Notes under the pieces: generated by a model
The model's database searches: none
Seen by the model: only the letters and a program-made list of their open reading frames with translations
What the model was told of the DNA's origin: nothing
Shown: one piece after another, positions 35,872 to 44,905 of the stretch
How positions within the stretch are numbered: the stretch's first letter is position 1
How the letters are laid out: each line of letters begins with the position of its first letter
From: an uncultured Thermoanaerobaculia bacterium
Lineage (GTDB): Bacteria; Acidobacteriota; Thermoanaerobaculia; Multivoradales; Multivoraceae
Length of the DNA: 64,000 nucleotides
Direction: 5' to 3'
Assembly (NCBI GenBank): GCA_951812325.1
Contig: OX638294.1
Coordinates: 4,192,859-4,256,858, forward strand
Program-made: the position numbers and the translations under genes

Positions 35872-38800
35872 TCAGGGCCTGCTGACGTCGATCACCCGCA
35901 CGCTGATCTTCCGTTGTTGCTCGGGCGTCAGTTGCAGGGCGAGGCCGGCCTCGAGTTTCTGCTGGAGTTCTTCGGGGCTGCCGGGGCGTTTGCCGGTGTG
36001 GTCGGGAGGCGCCTGATCGGGGTCGCCGAACCAGAGTGCGAGGAAGATGCCGTGGCCGCCAGTAGCCGGATCCTGCGCGTACCCGGCGACAAGCTGGTCG
36101 CGCACCGCGCGATACAGGCTGCGGTGGGACTGCTTCTTGATCTCGACAGGGACGTGGAAGCCGAGACAGGACAGACGGATGTCTGCGCGCCGGCTGGCGG
36201 CGTACTGACCCTCGGGCTGCGCGCCTACCTCGGCCGGCAGACGTTGCCGCAGTTGGGAGAGCAGTGCGTCTCGGCAGGCGTTCTCGGGCTTGGAATCGGT
36301 GGGCCGGCCATGGCCGTCCTGGTTCCAGTACTGGCTCCAGTCGTTCGTGTTGGCGTGGCGGATCGAGCGGGCCACCTCGTCGATCCGGTGAAGTGCGAGG
36401 GCAGCGAGGTCGGCGGCGTTGGCGGGTGCAGCGTTGTTCAGCGTTGCGCGGATGCGGTCGAGGTCGGGGCGCTCGCAGGAAGCGTCGCGGGCGACTGCCG
36501 CTTGTCGGTCTGCGGCGGTTCGCAGGTGGTGGCGCCAGCGTGAGAGTGTCTCGTCGTCTGCCAGTCGGCGCAGGGAGTCGCCGGCCTCGGGCGCCGGCGA
36601 TGCCGCGAGGCACTCGATCAGTTCGGCGAGATTCCACAGCGTCGATTCAGGCTGTGCGTTGTGGCGCCCCATGGTGCGGCGGCGGCCATGGTCCGGTCTG
36701 TCGACAAGATCGTAGATGCCGAAGGCGGCGCCTGACTGCCCGATCAGAACCTCCAATGCGCGGGGAGGAAGTTCGGCCGGCCGGAACACGGCGGGGTGCT
36801 CCGACCACAGGAACCTCGCAAGCTGTCTGGCAAGCGGTTCCTTGCCGTCAATGAACTTCGCGAGCCGGTCGGTGTAGGCGTCAGGCGCCGCAACGACGCC
36901 GGCCGCGAGCCAGTGGACGCGCTGCTTGACGAGCATGCTCTTGCCGGCGAGTTTCTTCTCCAGGATCTCGATCAACTCGTCCCGGTCGACATGTTGCCGC
37001 GCCGCCCACAGCAGGCGGGTCAGGTTGGGCAACTGCCGGACGCGGCACCTGACCGGGAAGCTGCGAAGCAGAGCCGGTACAACAAGTCTGGCCAGTTCGG
37101 CGTGGCCGGCGTCGTGCGTCAGGTCCCATAGGCCGGAGACGTTCTCGCGGCCCATCTGCAACTCGGTGCGAGCGAACGAGAGCAGCACGCTCGCAACTGT
37201 TTGCGGGTACTTCTCGACCAGCTCGCGGTACCAGTTCGGATGGGAGTCGTGTTTGGTCAGCGCGGAATGGTAGAACGCGCAGGCTTGCCGCTTCTGCCGT
37301 CTTGTCATCGTTTCGACGAGCCGGGAGTTGGCCAACGCTCGCTCGTCGAGGGAAACGAGAAAGGGCGTCGAAAGGTAGTGGGTGCGGGATTCGCCGTGGA
37401 GGCGGAGAATCTCGTCCGCGTCGGGCACGTCGTCGCGGTCGCTGACGCCGCGCAGACCGCTGGCTGTCGCCTCGACGAGGTCTCTCTCGCCGCCAAGCTC
37501 TTCGCCTAGCCACTCGAGGAGCGGGACCTGACTCCGGGAGCGTTGAAACCACCTCTGTGCCAGGTGGAACAGAAGCCACGGGGCGCCCCTGTTCTGTTCC
37601 AGGGCGGGCGCCTCGGACCGAACGGAGTCAAGCCACTCTTGCTCCCGTCGCCTGCGTCGCTCGAGGTAAGAGGCGTGGATCGCTCTGTTTCTGCGCGACC
37701 TTTCCCGCAGGCGCCCTCTTTCCCTTGGGTTCACTGCGGCTTCGGGATCGAACGGAACGGGCCGCAAGGAAGGGTGCTGTTCGGTAGCTTCGTCGAGGAG
37801 TCGGCGCGACAAGCCCTCTTCGCGCTGTTCGCTGCGCTGGAGCGCTTCAGCGTACAGCCAGCGGGCGAGTTCCGGTCGGGTGTTGGCGACTGCCTTGGCT
37901 TGCTCCAGGCACCAGAGTCCGAAGTCAAGAGGCGGCGTGGCGTGGCGCAGGTACTCCTTCGCCAGAGCCACCTTTTTCTTCAAGTTCCAGTCGTCGGTGT
38001 AGCGGCGGATTCCCTCCAGGAGAGCCGCCTTGTACGCTTCCGGGTGGGACTCCAGCCAGGTGCGAACCTTGGCTGCGCTTTCCCGCGTTTCCAGCGCCTG
38101 ACCGCCGGTAGACGGAGGCGAGCCGAAGACCTCGGATGCGGCCTTGCTCACCTCGTGGGACTGTTTCAGTTCGAGGAACTCGACCTCTGTTCGCGCAGGA
38201 GCGTTTAGCCATGCGTAGAGCCTTTGCGGGGTCAGCTTGTCGCTTTCCGCGGCGAGTGCGCGTGCCAGGAGCCTCTCCGCCGCGGCCCGGCCGTCGCCTG
38301 CTCCTCCATCAACCAGCGCAAGATCCGGCCGCTGTGCAGCGAGGGTGTCGAGGAGAAGGGGGACGTCCTCGTCAGGCGTCTTCTGGTCAAGCGTATGGGT
38401 CCAGAAGCAGTAGTGACGCCCGACGAACAGTTCCCCGGTTGGCTCAGGGTGAGAGTGCACGAGGTGTCCCCAGATCTCTGGGGGCCCGATCGTTTCCGGA
38501 TAGAGAGCCTCGAGCACCGTGGCGGCCAGTTCGTTGTGCACATCAGGCAGTTTGCCGTCCCAAATGTCGGCGAGAACCTGCTTCAACTTGCCGGTCCTGG
38601 CATCCGGGTCCGCGCACTGGCGGACAAGGGCGTCGAGTGCCGCGTACCTGACCTCTCGGCGCCAGGCGGTCCCATAAAGGATCGCGTCGATGGGCTTGAT
38701 GAGGGTGGCCATCGGGGCGCCGTGCTGGAGGACGCGGAGCAGGAACTTGACTGAGAGCTGGTCGTTGTCGCTCTCCGGCTTCGCCGTCAACTTCGCGCCT

Positions 38801-40128
38801 ATCTCTGCTTCCAGAGCCGAAGAAGCAAGCGGCGCGAAGGTTGGGGCGGCACCGTAGCGCAGGCCGTCCAGCTGCCCGGCTTCCCGAAATACCGCTTGCA
38901 GCAAGGAACGCTTCTCGGCCGCCGAGAAGCCAGCGATGTCGCCGTAGAGCCCGACGCCTATCGGGTCGCGGTTGATCAGCTCTCGTCGGGCAGGTTTCGA
39001 GTGGGCGGCCAGCCAGGCGGACAGGCCTCGATGAGGAGTGACCACGCCGCCGTCTTGAGCCGTGATCAGGGCCACCACACGCGCCGCGGGCAGGCCGTTT
39101 TCGATCTGTTGAGCCAGATAGCGGCCGGCGAGGAACTCCGCGATGTGCCGATGGACAGGTTCGAAATGCTGGCTGGCCGAGGACCGGCCGTTCCGGGCAG
39201 CGAAGAGCCGACTGGACAAGGCCAGCCGCTGGACGCGGATCATTGCGTTGGCCTCGCTTGGCGCCGTTCCCGGCTGCGCCGGGTCGAGGCGCTCGATTGC
39301 GGGGTACCTGGCATCGCTCTCCTCGCTTGCCGGGAGGCTGCTGGCGCCGGGGAAGCCCGACAGCAACAGCAAGGTGCAGATCCGTCCTGCGGCTTCCATG
39401 ATCTGCGTTTCGGTCGGGCCTTCCCGCAGGGAGTGGCGATGCTCTTCGTTCGGCTCGGTCGTGAGCCGCTTGCAGGCCAGCTCGAACATCTCAAGCCGAC
39501 TGGCGGGCCACCGTCCGCCTCCGCCGACCGCCTGAATGAGCGTGTTGAGGTTCTGCGGGTTTGCCAGGAGCTCCCGAAACCCCCTTTTCTGCGCTTCGTG
39601 GAGGAACCTCTCGGCGTCGTCCAGGCGCTCGTCCGCGCGGGCGATTCGCCTCGCGTCGTCTGAAGTCAGCGGATCGAGCCGGAGCGCCTTGATCTCGCCC
39701 TCCGGCGCCACGGCCTTGAGTCGTTCCAGGTCGTTCCGGCCCAGCCAGTCGGCCTCCCTGCAAGACAATCGGAAGGAAGGCTGTCCGAGTTCGGCGAGCC
39801 GGGCGCGCACCTGGTCGAGGGGCGTACGGCCGTCCCTGCGGCCGGCACGGATTTCGTCCAGACCATCGATGAAGAGCGTTCTGCCTTTCCACTCCGGCCG
39901 ACTTCCCACGCCGAATGTCACGAAGTCCCTGGCCGAGACGAAGTCGGCCGCGTCGCCCGCTCGCTGGCGCTCCCGCCAGAAGCAAGTCGTCTTGCCGGCG
40001 CCCGGGTCGCCGAGCAGGACGTACGCTGGCGCGTCTCGGTAGTCGGCGAGCGGTCTGGCGGTTCTGTTCCGGTCGAAACCGTTCTCGCTTCCTTGCACCT
40101 CGGTGCACGTTCGGTCAATGATCGTCAT
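35872..40128 (-). CDS. STAND (NACHT-like) NTPase with C-terminal PD-(D/E)xK motif
   Basis: A 1,418-residue protein. The P-loop lies at the very N-terminus (LLGDPGAGKTT, residues 38-48), followed by a NACHT-style Walker B (TLFIDGLDEIRAG, 84-95) and LSCREADW. The middle is a long alpha-helical repeat-like region of about 1,000 residues, suited to sensing or scaffolding. The C-terminus has RRADIRLSCLG then PVEIKKQ (D about 1316, E about 1329, K about 1331), which fits a PD-(D/E)xK nuclease core. STAND proteins are switch-like ATPases, many of them antiviral. Here no effector precedes the NTPase, and the effector seems to sit at the C-terminus. It overlaps the upstream ATPase gene by 4 bp. Substrate and trigger are unknown. 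Confidence 0.78.
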   Translation of the reverse strand: MTIIDRTCTEVQGSENGFDRNRTARPLADYRDAPAYVLLGDPGAGKTTCFWRERQRAGDAADFVSARDFVTFGVGSRPEWKGRTLFIDGLDEIRAGRRDGRTPLDQVRARLAELGQPSFRLSCREADWLGRNDLERLKAVAPEGEIKALRLDPLTSDDARRIARADERLDDAERFLHEAQKRGFRELLANPQNLNTLIQAVGGGGRWPASRLEMFELACKRLTTEPNEEHRHSLREGPTETQIMEAAGRICTLLLLSGFPGASSLPASEESDARYPAIERLDPAQPGTAPSEANAMIRVQRLALSSRLFAARNGRSSASQHFEPVHRHIAEFLAGRYLAQQIENGLPAARVVALITAQDGGVVTPHRGLSAWLAAHSKPARRELINRDPIGVGLYGDIAGFSAAEKRSLLQAVFREAGQLDGLRYGAAPTFAPLASSALEAEIGAKLTAKPESDNDQLSVKFLLRVLQHGAPMATLIKPIDAILYGTAWRREVRYAALDALVRQCADPDARTGKLKQVLADIWDGKLPDVHNELAATVLEALYPETIGPPEIWGHLVHSHPEPTGELFVGRHYCFWTHTLDQKTPDEDVPLLLDTLAAQRPDLALVDGGAGDGRAAAERLLARALAAESDKLTPQRLYAWLNAPARTEVEFLELKQSHEVSKAASEVFGSPPSTGGQALETRESAAKVRTWLESHPEAYKAALLEGIRRYTDDWNLKKKVALAKEYLRHATPPLDFGLWCLEQAKAVANTRPELARWLYAEALQRSEQREEGLSRRLLDEATEQHPSLRPVPFDPEAAVNPRERGRLRERSRRNRAIHASYLERRRRREQEWLDSVRSEAPALEQNRGAPWLLFHLAQRWFQRSRSQVPLLEWLGEELGGERDLVEATASGLRGVSDRDDVPDADEILRLHGESRTHYLSTPFLVSLDERALANSRLVETMTRRQKRQACAFYHSALTKHDSHPNWYRELVEKYPQTVASVLLSFARTELQMGRENVSGLWDLTHDAGHAELARLVVPALLRSFPVRCRVRQLPNLTRLLWAARQHVDRDELIEILEKKLAGKSMLVKQRVHWLAAGVVAAPDAYTDRLAKFIDGKEPLARQLARFLWSEHPAVFRPAELPPRALEVLIGQSGAAFGIYDLVDRPDHGRRRTMGRHNAQPESTLWNLAELIECLAASPAPEAGDSLRRLADDETLSRWRHHLRTAADRQAAVARDASCERPDLDRIRATLNNAAPANAADLAALALHRIDEVARSIRHANTNDWSQYWNQDGHGRPTDSKPENACRDALLSQLRQRLPAEVGAQPEGQYAASRRADIRLSCLGFHVPVEIKKQSHRSLYRAVRDQLVAGYAQDPATGGHGIFLALWFGDPDQAPPDHTGKRPGSPEELQQKLEAGLALQLTPEQQRKISVRVIDVSRP

Positions 40129-41387
40129 TCGCCGTCCTCGAACCAGTCCGACGCGGGTCGGCTGAGGTACTCGGCGAGCGACACGGTGTTCCGCTCTCGT
40201 TCATCCGGGCCGACCACGAGGATTCGGTCGGGACGGAAGCGCTCGCGGAAGATCTTCATGCCGCGAGTCGCTCGGACCTGGCCCGTCTTCACCTCGATGG
40301 CCACCGTCCGCGGCCCGCGAGTCATCACGAAGTCGACTTCATGTCCGTCCTTGCTTCGCCAGTAGTGGACCTTCGTTCGTTCGTCGGCGGTGTTGAGGAG
40401 ATGTGCGCCCGCCGCGGTCTCGACGATGCGTCCCCAGAAGGTGCGGTCCGCCTGTGCTTCCTCGAACGAGTAGTCCGACAGCGCTGTCATCAGGCCCGTG
40501 TTGAGCACAACCAGCTTCGGGCGGTCGGTGCGCTGCCGTGCCGGACTGCGCGAGTATCTTGGAATGGCCGCCAGGAAGCCGACCCTGGACAGGATGTGGA
40601 GGTAGTCGACGAGCGTCGCGGCGTTACCGGCGCCTGCGAGTAGCCCGAGGATCTTCTCGATTGCCAGGATCTGCCCGGAGTAGGCTGCGCCCAACTCGAA
40701 CAGTTGTTTGAGTAGCGCGGGCTTCTCGATCCGGGCGACGCCAACGACATCTCGTTCGATGGTCGTCTCGATGAGCGCTGAACGAACATGCTTCCGCCAC
40801 TCGGATGGTTCCGAAATCAGATCGGAGGCGCCGGGATAGCCGCCGTAGAAGGCGTACTCCGGGAGGCTCAGTCCGAATGCGTCGACCATCTCCTGGAACG
40901 ACCAATGGGCGACGGGGATGTGTTGGAATCGTCCAGCGAGGCTCTCCGTAAGGCCGGACTGCATCAACATTGGCGCTGAACCCAGGAGCACCACATGGAG
41001 GGGGCAGCCCTCCCGTCTGTCGGCATCCCACAGGCCCTTGACCGTCTCGGACCAGTTGTCGATCTTCTGGATCTCGTCGAGGGCGAGCACGGCGCTGCCA
41101 CCCCTTGCCGCTTCGTGGCGCGCGTTCTCCCAGACTCGAATGAGCCACGCTTGATCCCTCTTTCCGGGATGTGCGGTGTCCGAACTGTGGGCGCCGAAGC
41201 CGCCTTGCCTCTCCAGGCTCGGGTCCTCCACCGCCCTGTACAGCGAGACGGTGTCGATGTCGCGGAGGGCCTGCAACACGATTGTCGTCTTGCCGCTTTG
41301 GCGGGGGCCGAAGATGGTGTGGATCCTGCGTACAGGCTTGGCCAGCTCTCTCCGCAGGGTCTCGACCTGTCTGCGCTCGTACCTCAT
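40125..41387 (-). CDS. AAA ATPase with DUF4143-type C-terminal domain
   Basis: A 420-residue protein. Walker A is FGPRQSGKTTI (26-36), Walker B LALDEIQKID (101-110), and the sensor region is VVLLGSAPMLMQSGLTESLAGRF. The C-terminal domain reads HYWRSKDGHEVDFVMTRG then TVAIEVKTG, a restriction-endonuclease-like pattern typical of DUF4143. Orphan proteins of this type are common and poorly understood; some are linked to toxin-antitoxin or defence loci. Here the stop overlaps the start of the STAND gene (ATGA), so the pair is translated together. It probably acts in the cytoplasm, possibly regulating the NTPase (inference). Confidence 0.85.
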   Translation of the reverse strand: MRYERRQVETLRRELAKPVRRIHTIFGPRQSGKTTIVLQALRDIDTVSLYRAVEDPSLERQGGFGAHSSDTAHPGKRDQAWLIRVWENARHEAARGGSAVLALDEIQKIDNWSETVKGLWDADRREGCPLHVVLLGSAPMLMQSGLTESLAGRFQHIPVAHWSFQEMVDAFGLSLPEYAFYGGYPGASDLISEPSEWRKHVRSALIETTIERDVVGVARIEKPALLKQLFELGAAYSGQILAIEKILGLLAGAGNAATLVDYLHILSRVGFLAAIPRYSRSPARQRTDRPKLVVLNTGLMTALSDYSFEEAQADRTFWGRIVETAAGAHLLNTADERTKVHYWRSKDGHEVDFVMTRGPRTVAIEVKTGQVRATRGMKIFRERFRPDRILVVGPDERERNTVSLAEYLSRPASDWFEDGE

Positions 41388-41542
41388 CGGCGTGCCAGTT
41401 TACGTGACCGAAGAGAATACAGCAAGACAGTAATAGGTGCTTCCGTCGCCGTGGCGAGCCTGGTGCGTGCGAGGTCTGCTTCGATGGAGTAGATTCGCCC
41501 TTGCGCTGAACCAGCCTGAAGGCCAACCTGGAGGGGCAGCAG

Positions 41543-42043
41543 ATGACCGCGACCTACCACGACGTGAAGACCCCGATCGGCGCCCTTCGCCTGGTCGGCG
41601 ACGAAGACTTGATCGGCCGGATCGAGTTGCCGAACCGGGCGGCCGAGCCGCCGGATCCGGCCTTGACGCCCTCGAACGGCGCCTTGCCGGCAGCTCTGGC
41701 GGAGGCGAAGCGGCAGATCGGGGAGTACTTCGCCGGTGCGCGGCGCGAGTTCGACCTGCCCCTGGCTCTCGAGGGGACCGAGTTCCAGCGCCACGTGTGG
41801 GCCGAACTGCGCCGCATCCCGTTCGGCGAGACGATTTCGTACGGCGAGTTGGCGGCACGGATCGGCAAGCCGACGGCCTCGCGTGCAGTCGGGGCCGCGA
41901 ACGGCCGCAACCCGGCGCCGGTCGTCGTGCCTTGCCACCGGGTGGTCAGCCACGACGGGACGCTTGGGGGTTACGGCGGCGGCCTGCCCACGAAGCAGGC
42001 GCTGCTCGATCTGGAGCGAAGCGCCGCGGGCGACACTCGTTAG
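41543..42043 (+). CDS. ogt: Methylated-DNA-protein-cysteine methyltransferase
   Basis: A 166-residue repair protein with the DNA-binding region RHVWAELRRIPFGETISYGELA and the active-site Cys in VVPCHRVVSHDG. It transfers the methyl group from O6-methylguanine to its own cysteine, in a single-use reaction. The N-terminal half lacks the AdaA domain, so it is an Ogt-type rather than Ada-type protein. Start at ATG 41543 after GGAGGGGCAGC. Confidence 0.93.
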   Translation: MTATYHDVKTPIGALRLVGDEDLIGRIELPNRAAEPPDPALTPSNGALPAALAEAKRQIGEYFAGARREFDLPLALEGTEFQRHVWAELRRIPFGETISYGELAARIGKPTASRAVGAANGRNPAPVVVPCHRVVSHDGTLGGYGGGLPTKQALLDLERSAAGDTR

Positions 42044-42046
42044 GCC

Positions 42047-42156
42047 GCGGTTGAGGTCGGCTTGTGGACTCCCGGCTGACTTGCCCGATCTCGTGGTCGA
42101 CAACGACGGCGCTGCCGTCGCGGTTCAGGTCGGCTTGTGGACTCCCGGCTGACTTG
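42047..42156. repeat. 37-bp direct repeat pair, 73-bp period
   Basis: GCGGTTGAGGTCGGC (second copy GCGGTTCAGG) through GGCTGACTTG occurs at 42047-42083 and 42120-42156. The copies differ at one position and are separated by 36 unique bases. It lies between ogt and the PQQ-like gene. Its sequence is unrelated to the pair at 14334, but the geometry is almost identical. Confidence 0.85.
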
Positions 42157-42266
42157 TCGGCTCAGGCCGGTGGTAAGCTCCGGCCCGCCGCTGCAACTGC
42201 GATCCTGATTGCCTGCGCTTCCGGCGCGGGCGGGATCTGTTCGAACCGATCTCCCACTGGAGGTTC

Positions 42267-43691
42267 ATGATGCGTCGTTCCACTCTTCTGCTCGCCGCCC
42301 TCGCCGTGGCAGTGCTGGTCGCGGGCTCGGCCCTCGCCGCGCCGCCGTCCACCGACAACTGGCCGTCTTTCCGCGGCGCCGACGCGATGAGCGTCGCCGA
42401 CGACGATCCCCGTCTGCCAGAGAGCTGGAGCACGACCGAGAATGTCGTGTGGGTTGCCGACGTACCGGGGTTGGGCTGGTCGTCCCCGATTGTGCAGGGA
42501 GAACGCGTATTCGTGACTTCGGTGTGGAGCGATGGCGAGGTGGAAGAACCGAAGAAGGGGCTCTACCTGGGCGGGAACCGCATGCAGCCCTCTTCGAATG
42601 TTCACCACTGGACGGTCTACTGTTTCGACGTGAGAACGGGCGAAAAGTGCTGGGAGCGCGAGGTGCTGTCCGGCGCCCCGGACTTTCCGCGGCATCTGAA
42701 GAACACGTACGCATCGGAGACACCGGTTACGGACGGTGAGCGCCTCTACGCCTACTTCGGCAACGTCGGTGTGTTCGCTTTCACGCTGGACGGTGAACCC
42801 ATCTGGGAGCTTCGCGTGCGCCAACCTGATGTCGAAGAGGATGCGGTTGATGGCGCCGATGACGCTGTCTTCGAGGTCGCACCGACTCGTTACGGCTGGG
42901 GAACCGCGGCGTCGCCGATCGTCCACAACGGGCAGCTCTACATCGTGAACGACAACGAGGACCAGTCCTGGATGGTGGCGCTCGACGCCGCGACCGGCGA
43001 GGAGCTCTGGCGCGATCCCCGGGACGAAGGCAGCAACTGGGCGACGCCCTTCGTGTGGGAGAACGAGCTGCGCACCGAGGTGATCACCGTGGGCACGGAC
43101 CAGGTGAGGTCATACGACAAGGAGGGCAAGCTCCTGTGGCACTTCGGCGGCATGTCGTCGATCGCCATCCCGCAGCCGTTCTCGGAGTACGGTCTGCTCT
43201 ACGTGTCGTCGGGGTACATCGGCGACCAGGTCCGCCCGGTCTACGCGATCAAGCCTGGCGCGGAGGGCGACATCACCCTCGAAGAGGGCCAGCAGAGCAA
43301 CCAGTGGGTGGTCTGGTACCAGCCTCAGGCGGGCTCCTACAACCCGACGCCGCTGATCTACCGGGACCGGTTCTACACCCTGCTCGACCGCGGCTTCTTC
43401 TCCGCACACGATCCAAAGACCGGCGCCGTGGTCTACTCCAAGACCAGGATCGAGCGCGGCTCGGGCGCCTTCACGGCGTCGCCCTGGGCGTACAACGGGA
43501 AGATCTTCGTACTCAGCGAGGACGGCGACACGTTCGTCATCGAGGCCGGGGACGAGTTCAAGGTCGTGGGCAAGAATTCGCTCGACGAGATGTGCATGTC
43601 GACGCCCGCCATAGCGGCCGGCAGCCTGTTCATCCGAACACGCAGCAAGCTCTACCGGTTGACAAACCAGGGAGCGTCGGCCGGACCCTGA
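42267..43691 (+). CDS. PQQ-like beta-propeller secreted protein
   Basis: A 474-residue protein with a signal peptide (TLLLAALAVAVLVAGSALA) followed by a chain of propeller blades recognisable by AxDxxTGExxW motifs (CFDVRTGEKCW, ALDAATGEELW, YDKEGKLLWHF). It belongs to the PQQ-binding-like beta-propeller class; dehydrogenase activity would need a PQQ site that I cannot confirm. It is probably periplasmic. The next gene (cytochrome c-copper monooxygenase) follows within 15 bp, so a shared periplasmic oxidation role is plausible. Confidence 0.8.
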   Translation: MMRRSTLLLAALAVAVLVAGSALAAPPSTDNWPSFRGADAMSVADDDPRLPESWSTTENVVWVADVPGLGWSSPIVQGERVFVTSVWSDGEVEEPKKGLYLGGNRMQPSSNVHHWTVYCFDVRTGEKCWEREVLSGAPDFPRHLKNTYASETPVTDGERLYAYFGNVGVFAFTLDGEPIWELRVRQPDVEEDAVDGADDAVFEVAPTRYGWGTAASPIVHNGQLYIVNDNEDQSWMVALDAATGEELWRDPRDEGSNWATPFVWENELRTEVITVGTDQVRSYDKEGKLLWHFGGMSSIAIPQPFSEYGLLYVSSGYIGDQVRPVYAIKPGAEGDITLEEGQQSNQWVVWYQPQAGSYNPTPLIYRDRFYTLLDRGFFSAHDPKTGAVVYSKTRIERGSGAFTASPWAYNGKIFVLSEDGDTFVIEAGDEFKVVGKNSLDEMCMSTPAIAAGSLFIRTRSKLYRLTNQGASAGP

Positions 43692-43705
43692 TCGGCAGGC
43701 GCGAG

Positions 43706-44893
43706 GTGGCTAGGGCCGCGGCGGTCTGGGCGGCGTTTGCCGTTCTCGGCCTCCCCGCGTTCGCGGTCGATTTCGATGACGTAGCGGAGGTGCTCCGCCT
43801 CCGGTGCGCCGGCTGCCACCAACAGGGCGGACCGGCCCCGTTTGCGCTCGAGACCTTCGAGCAGGCCCGCGCCTGGGCGTCGTCGATCCGGCGGGTCGTG
43901 GCGGCGGGGGCGATGCCGCCGTGGCATGCCGACCCGCGCTACGGCAAGTTCGCGAACGACCGGCGCCTGCCGGCGGCCGAGAAGGAGAAGCTGCTGGCCT
44001 GGGTCGACGAAGGCAGCCAGCCCGGGGCTGGGGCCGCGGCGACGGCGCCAGTCAATGCTGCCGATCGCTCGTCGGGCTGGCGGATCGGCGCCCCCGACCT
44101 CGTCTTCGAGCTGCCGGAGAAGGTGACGATTCCGGCCGCCGGCGAGGTTCCTTACCACGGCTATCGTGTGGATACGAAGTTGCCCGAGGACGTGTGGATC
44201 CAGGCGGCGGAGACCCGGCCGGGGAACGCTGCCGTCGTTCATCACGTGATCGTGCAGGCGTTCCCGGGTTCCGGTGCGGTGGCGCCGGCCGGAGGCGACC
44301 CGCGTACCGTGGGCGACCTGGGCGGCTACGCGCCGGGCACCGGCCCCTTGATCATGCCTGCGGGCGTCGGCCGCCGGCTGCCAGCCGGAGCGGTGATCGA
44401 CTTCCAGATGCACTACACGCCGACCGGCCGGGTAGAGACCGACCGCAGCCGGATCGGCCTCGTGCTCGCAGCCGAGCCGCCGCGCTACGAGTCGCGTACG
44501 GCCCTGTGTTCGACTCCCTTCCTGTGGATTCCGGCGGGGGAGAGCGATGTGCGTTTCGAGGCGGAACTCGTGTTCCCGCGCGAGAGTCGCCTGCTGTCGC
44601 TGCGGCCGCACATGCACCTGCGTGGCGACACGTTCGAGTTCCGGGCCGAGTATCCGGACGGCGGCTTTGAGGTTGTCTTGCGCGTCGACGGCTACGACTT
44701 CAACTGGCAGACGACCTACCGGCTGGCCGAGCCCAAGCCGATGCCCGCCGGCACGAAGCTTCGTTGCGTCGCCACGTATGACAACAGCGGCGACAATCCG
44801 CGCAACCCGGATCCGACCCGCGACGTCTCCTGGGGCCGCGAGACGACGGACGAGATGATGATCGGCTTTGTGGACTACTACGAGGTGGAGTGA
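43706..44893 (+). CDS. Cytochrome c-copper monooxygenase fusion
   Basis: A 395-residue protein, start set at GTG 43706, which gives a signal peptide (AAAVWAAFAVLGLPAFA). The mature protein begins with a c-type haem motif CAGCHQQGG and a distal Met (AGAMPPWH). A copper type II ascorbate-dependent monooxygenase (PHM-like) domain follows: HHVIVQAF, QMHYTPTG and LRPHMHLRGDTFEF supply His/Met copper ligands. PHM enzymes hydroxylate C-H bonds using two coppers. The fused haem could deliver electrons, replacing ascorbate (inference). The protein is periplasmic. An alternative start is CTG 43688, overlapping the previous stop. Confidence 0.85.
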   Translation: MARAAAVWAAFAVLGLPAFAVDFDDVAEVLRLRCAGCHQQGGPAPFALETFEQARAWASSIRRVVAAGAMPPWHADPRYGKFANDRRLPAAEKEKLLAWVDEGSQPGAGAAATAPVNAADRSSGWRIGAPDLVFELPEKVTIPAAGEVPYHGYRVDTKLPEDVWIQAAETRPGNAAVVHHVIVQAFPGSGAVAPAGGDPRTVGDLGGYAPGTGPLIMPAGVGRRLPAGAVIDFQMHYTPTGRVETDRSRIGLVLAAEPPRYESRTALCSTPFLWIPAGESDVRFEAELVFPRESRLLSLRPHMHLRGDTFEFRAEYPDGGFEVVLRVDGYDFNWQTTYRLAEPKPMPAGTKLRCVATYDNSGDNPRNPDPTRDVSWGRETTDEMMIGFVDYYEVE

Positions 44894-44905
44894 GCCGGGT
44901 GCCAT

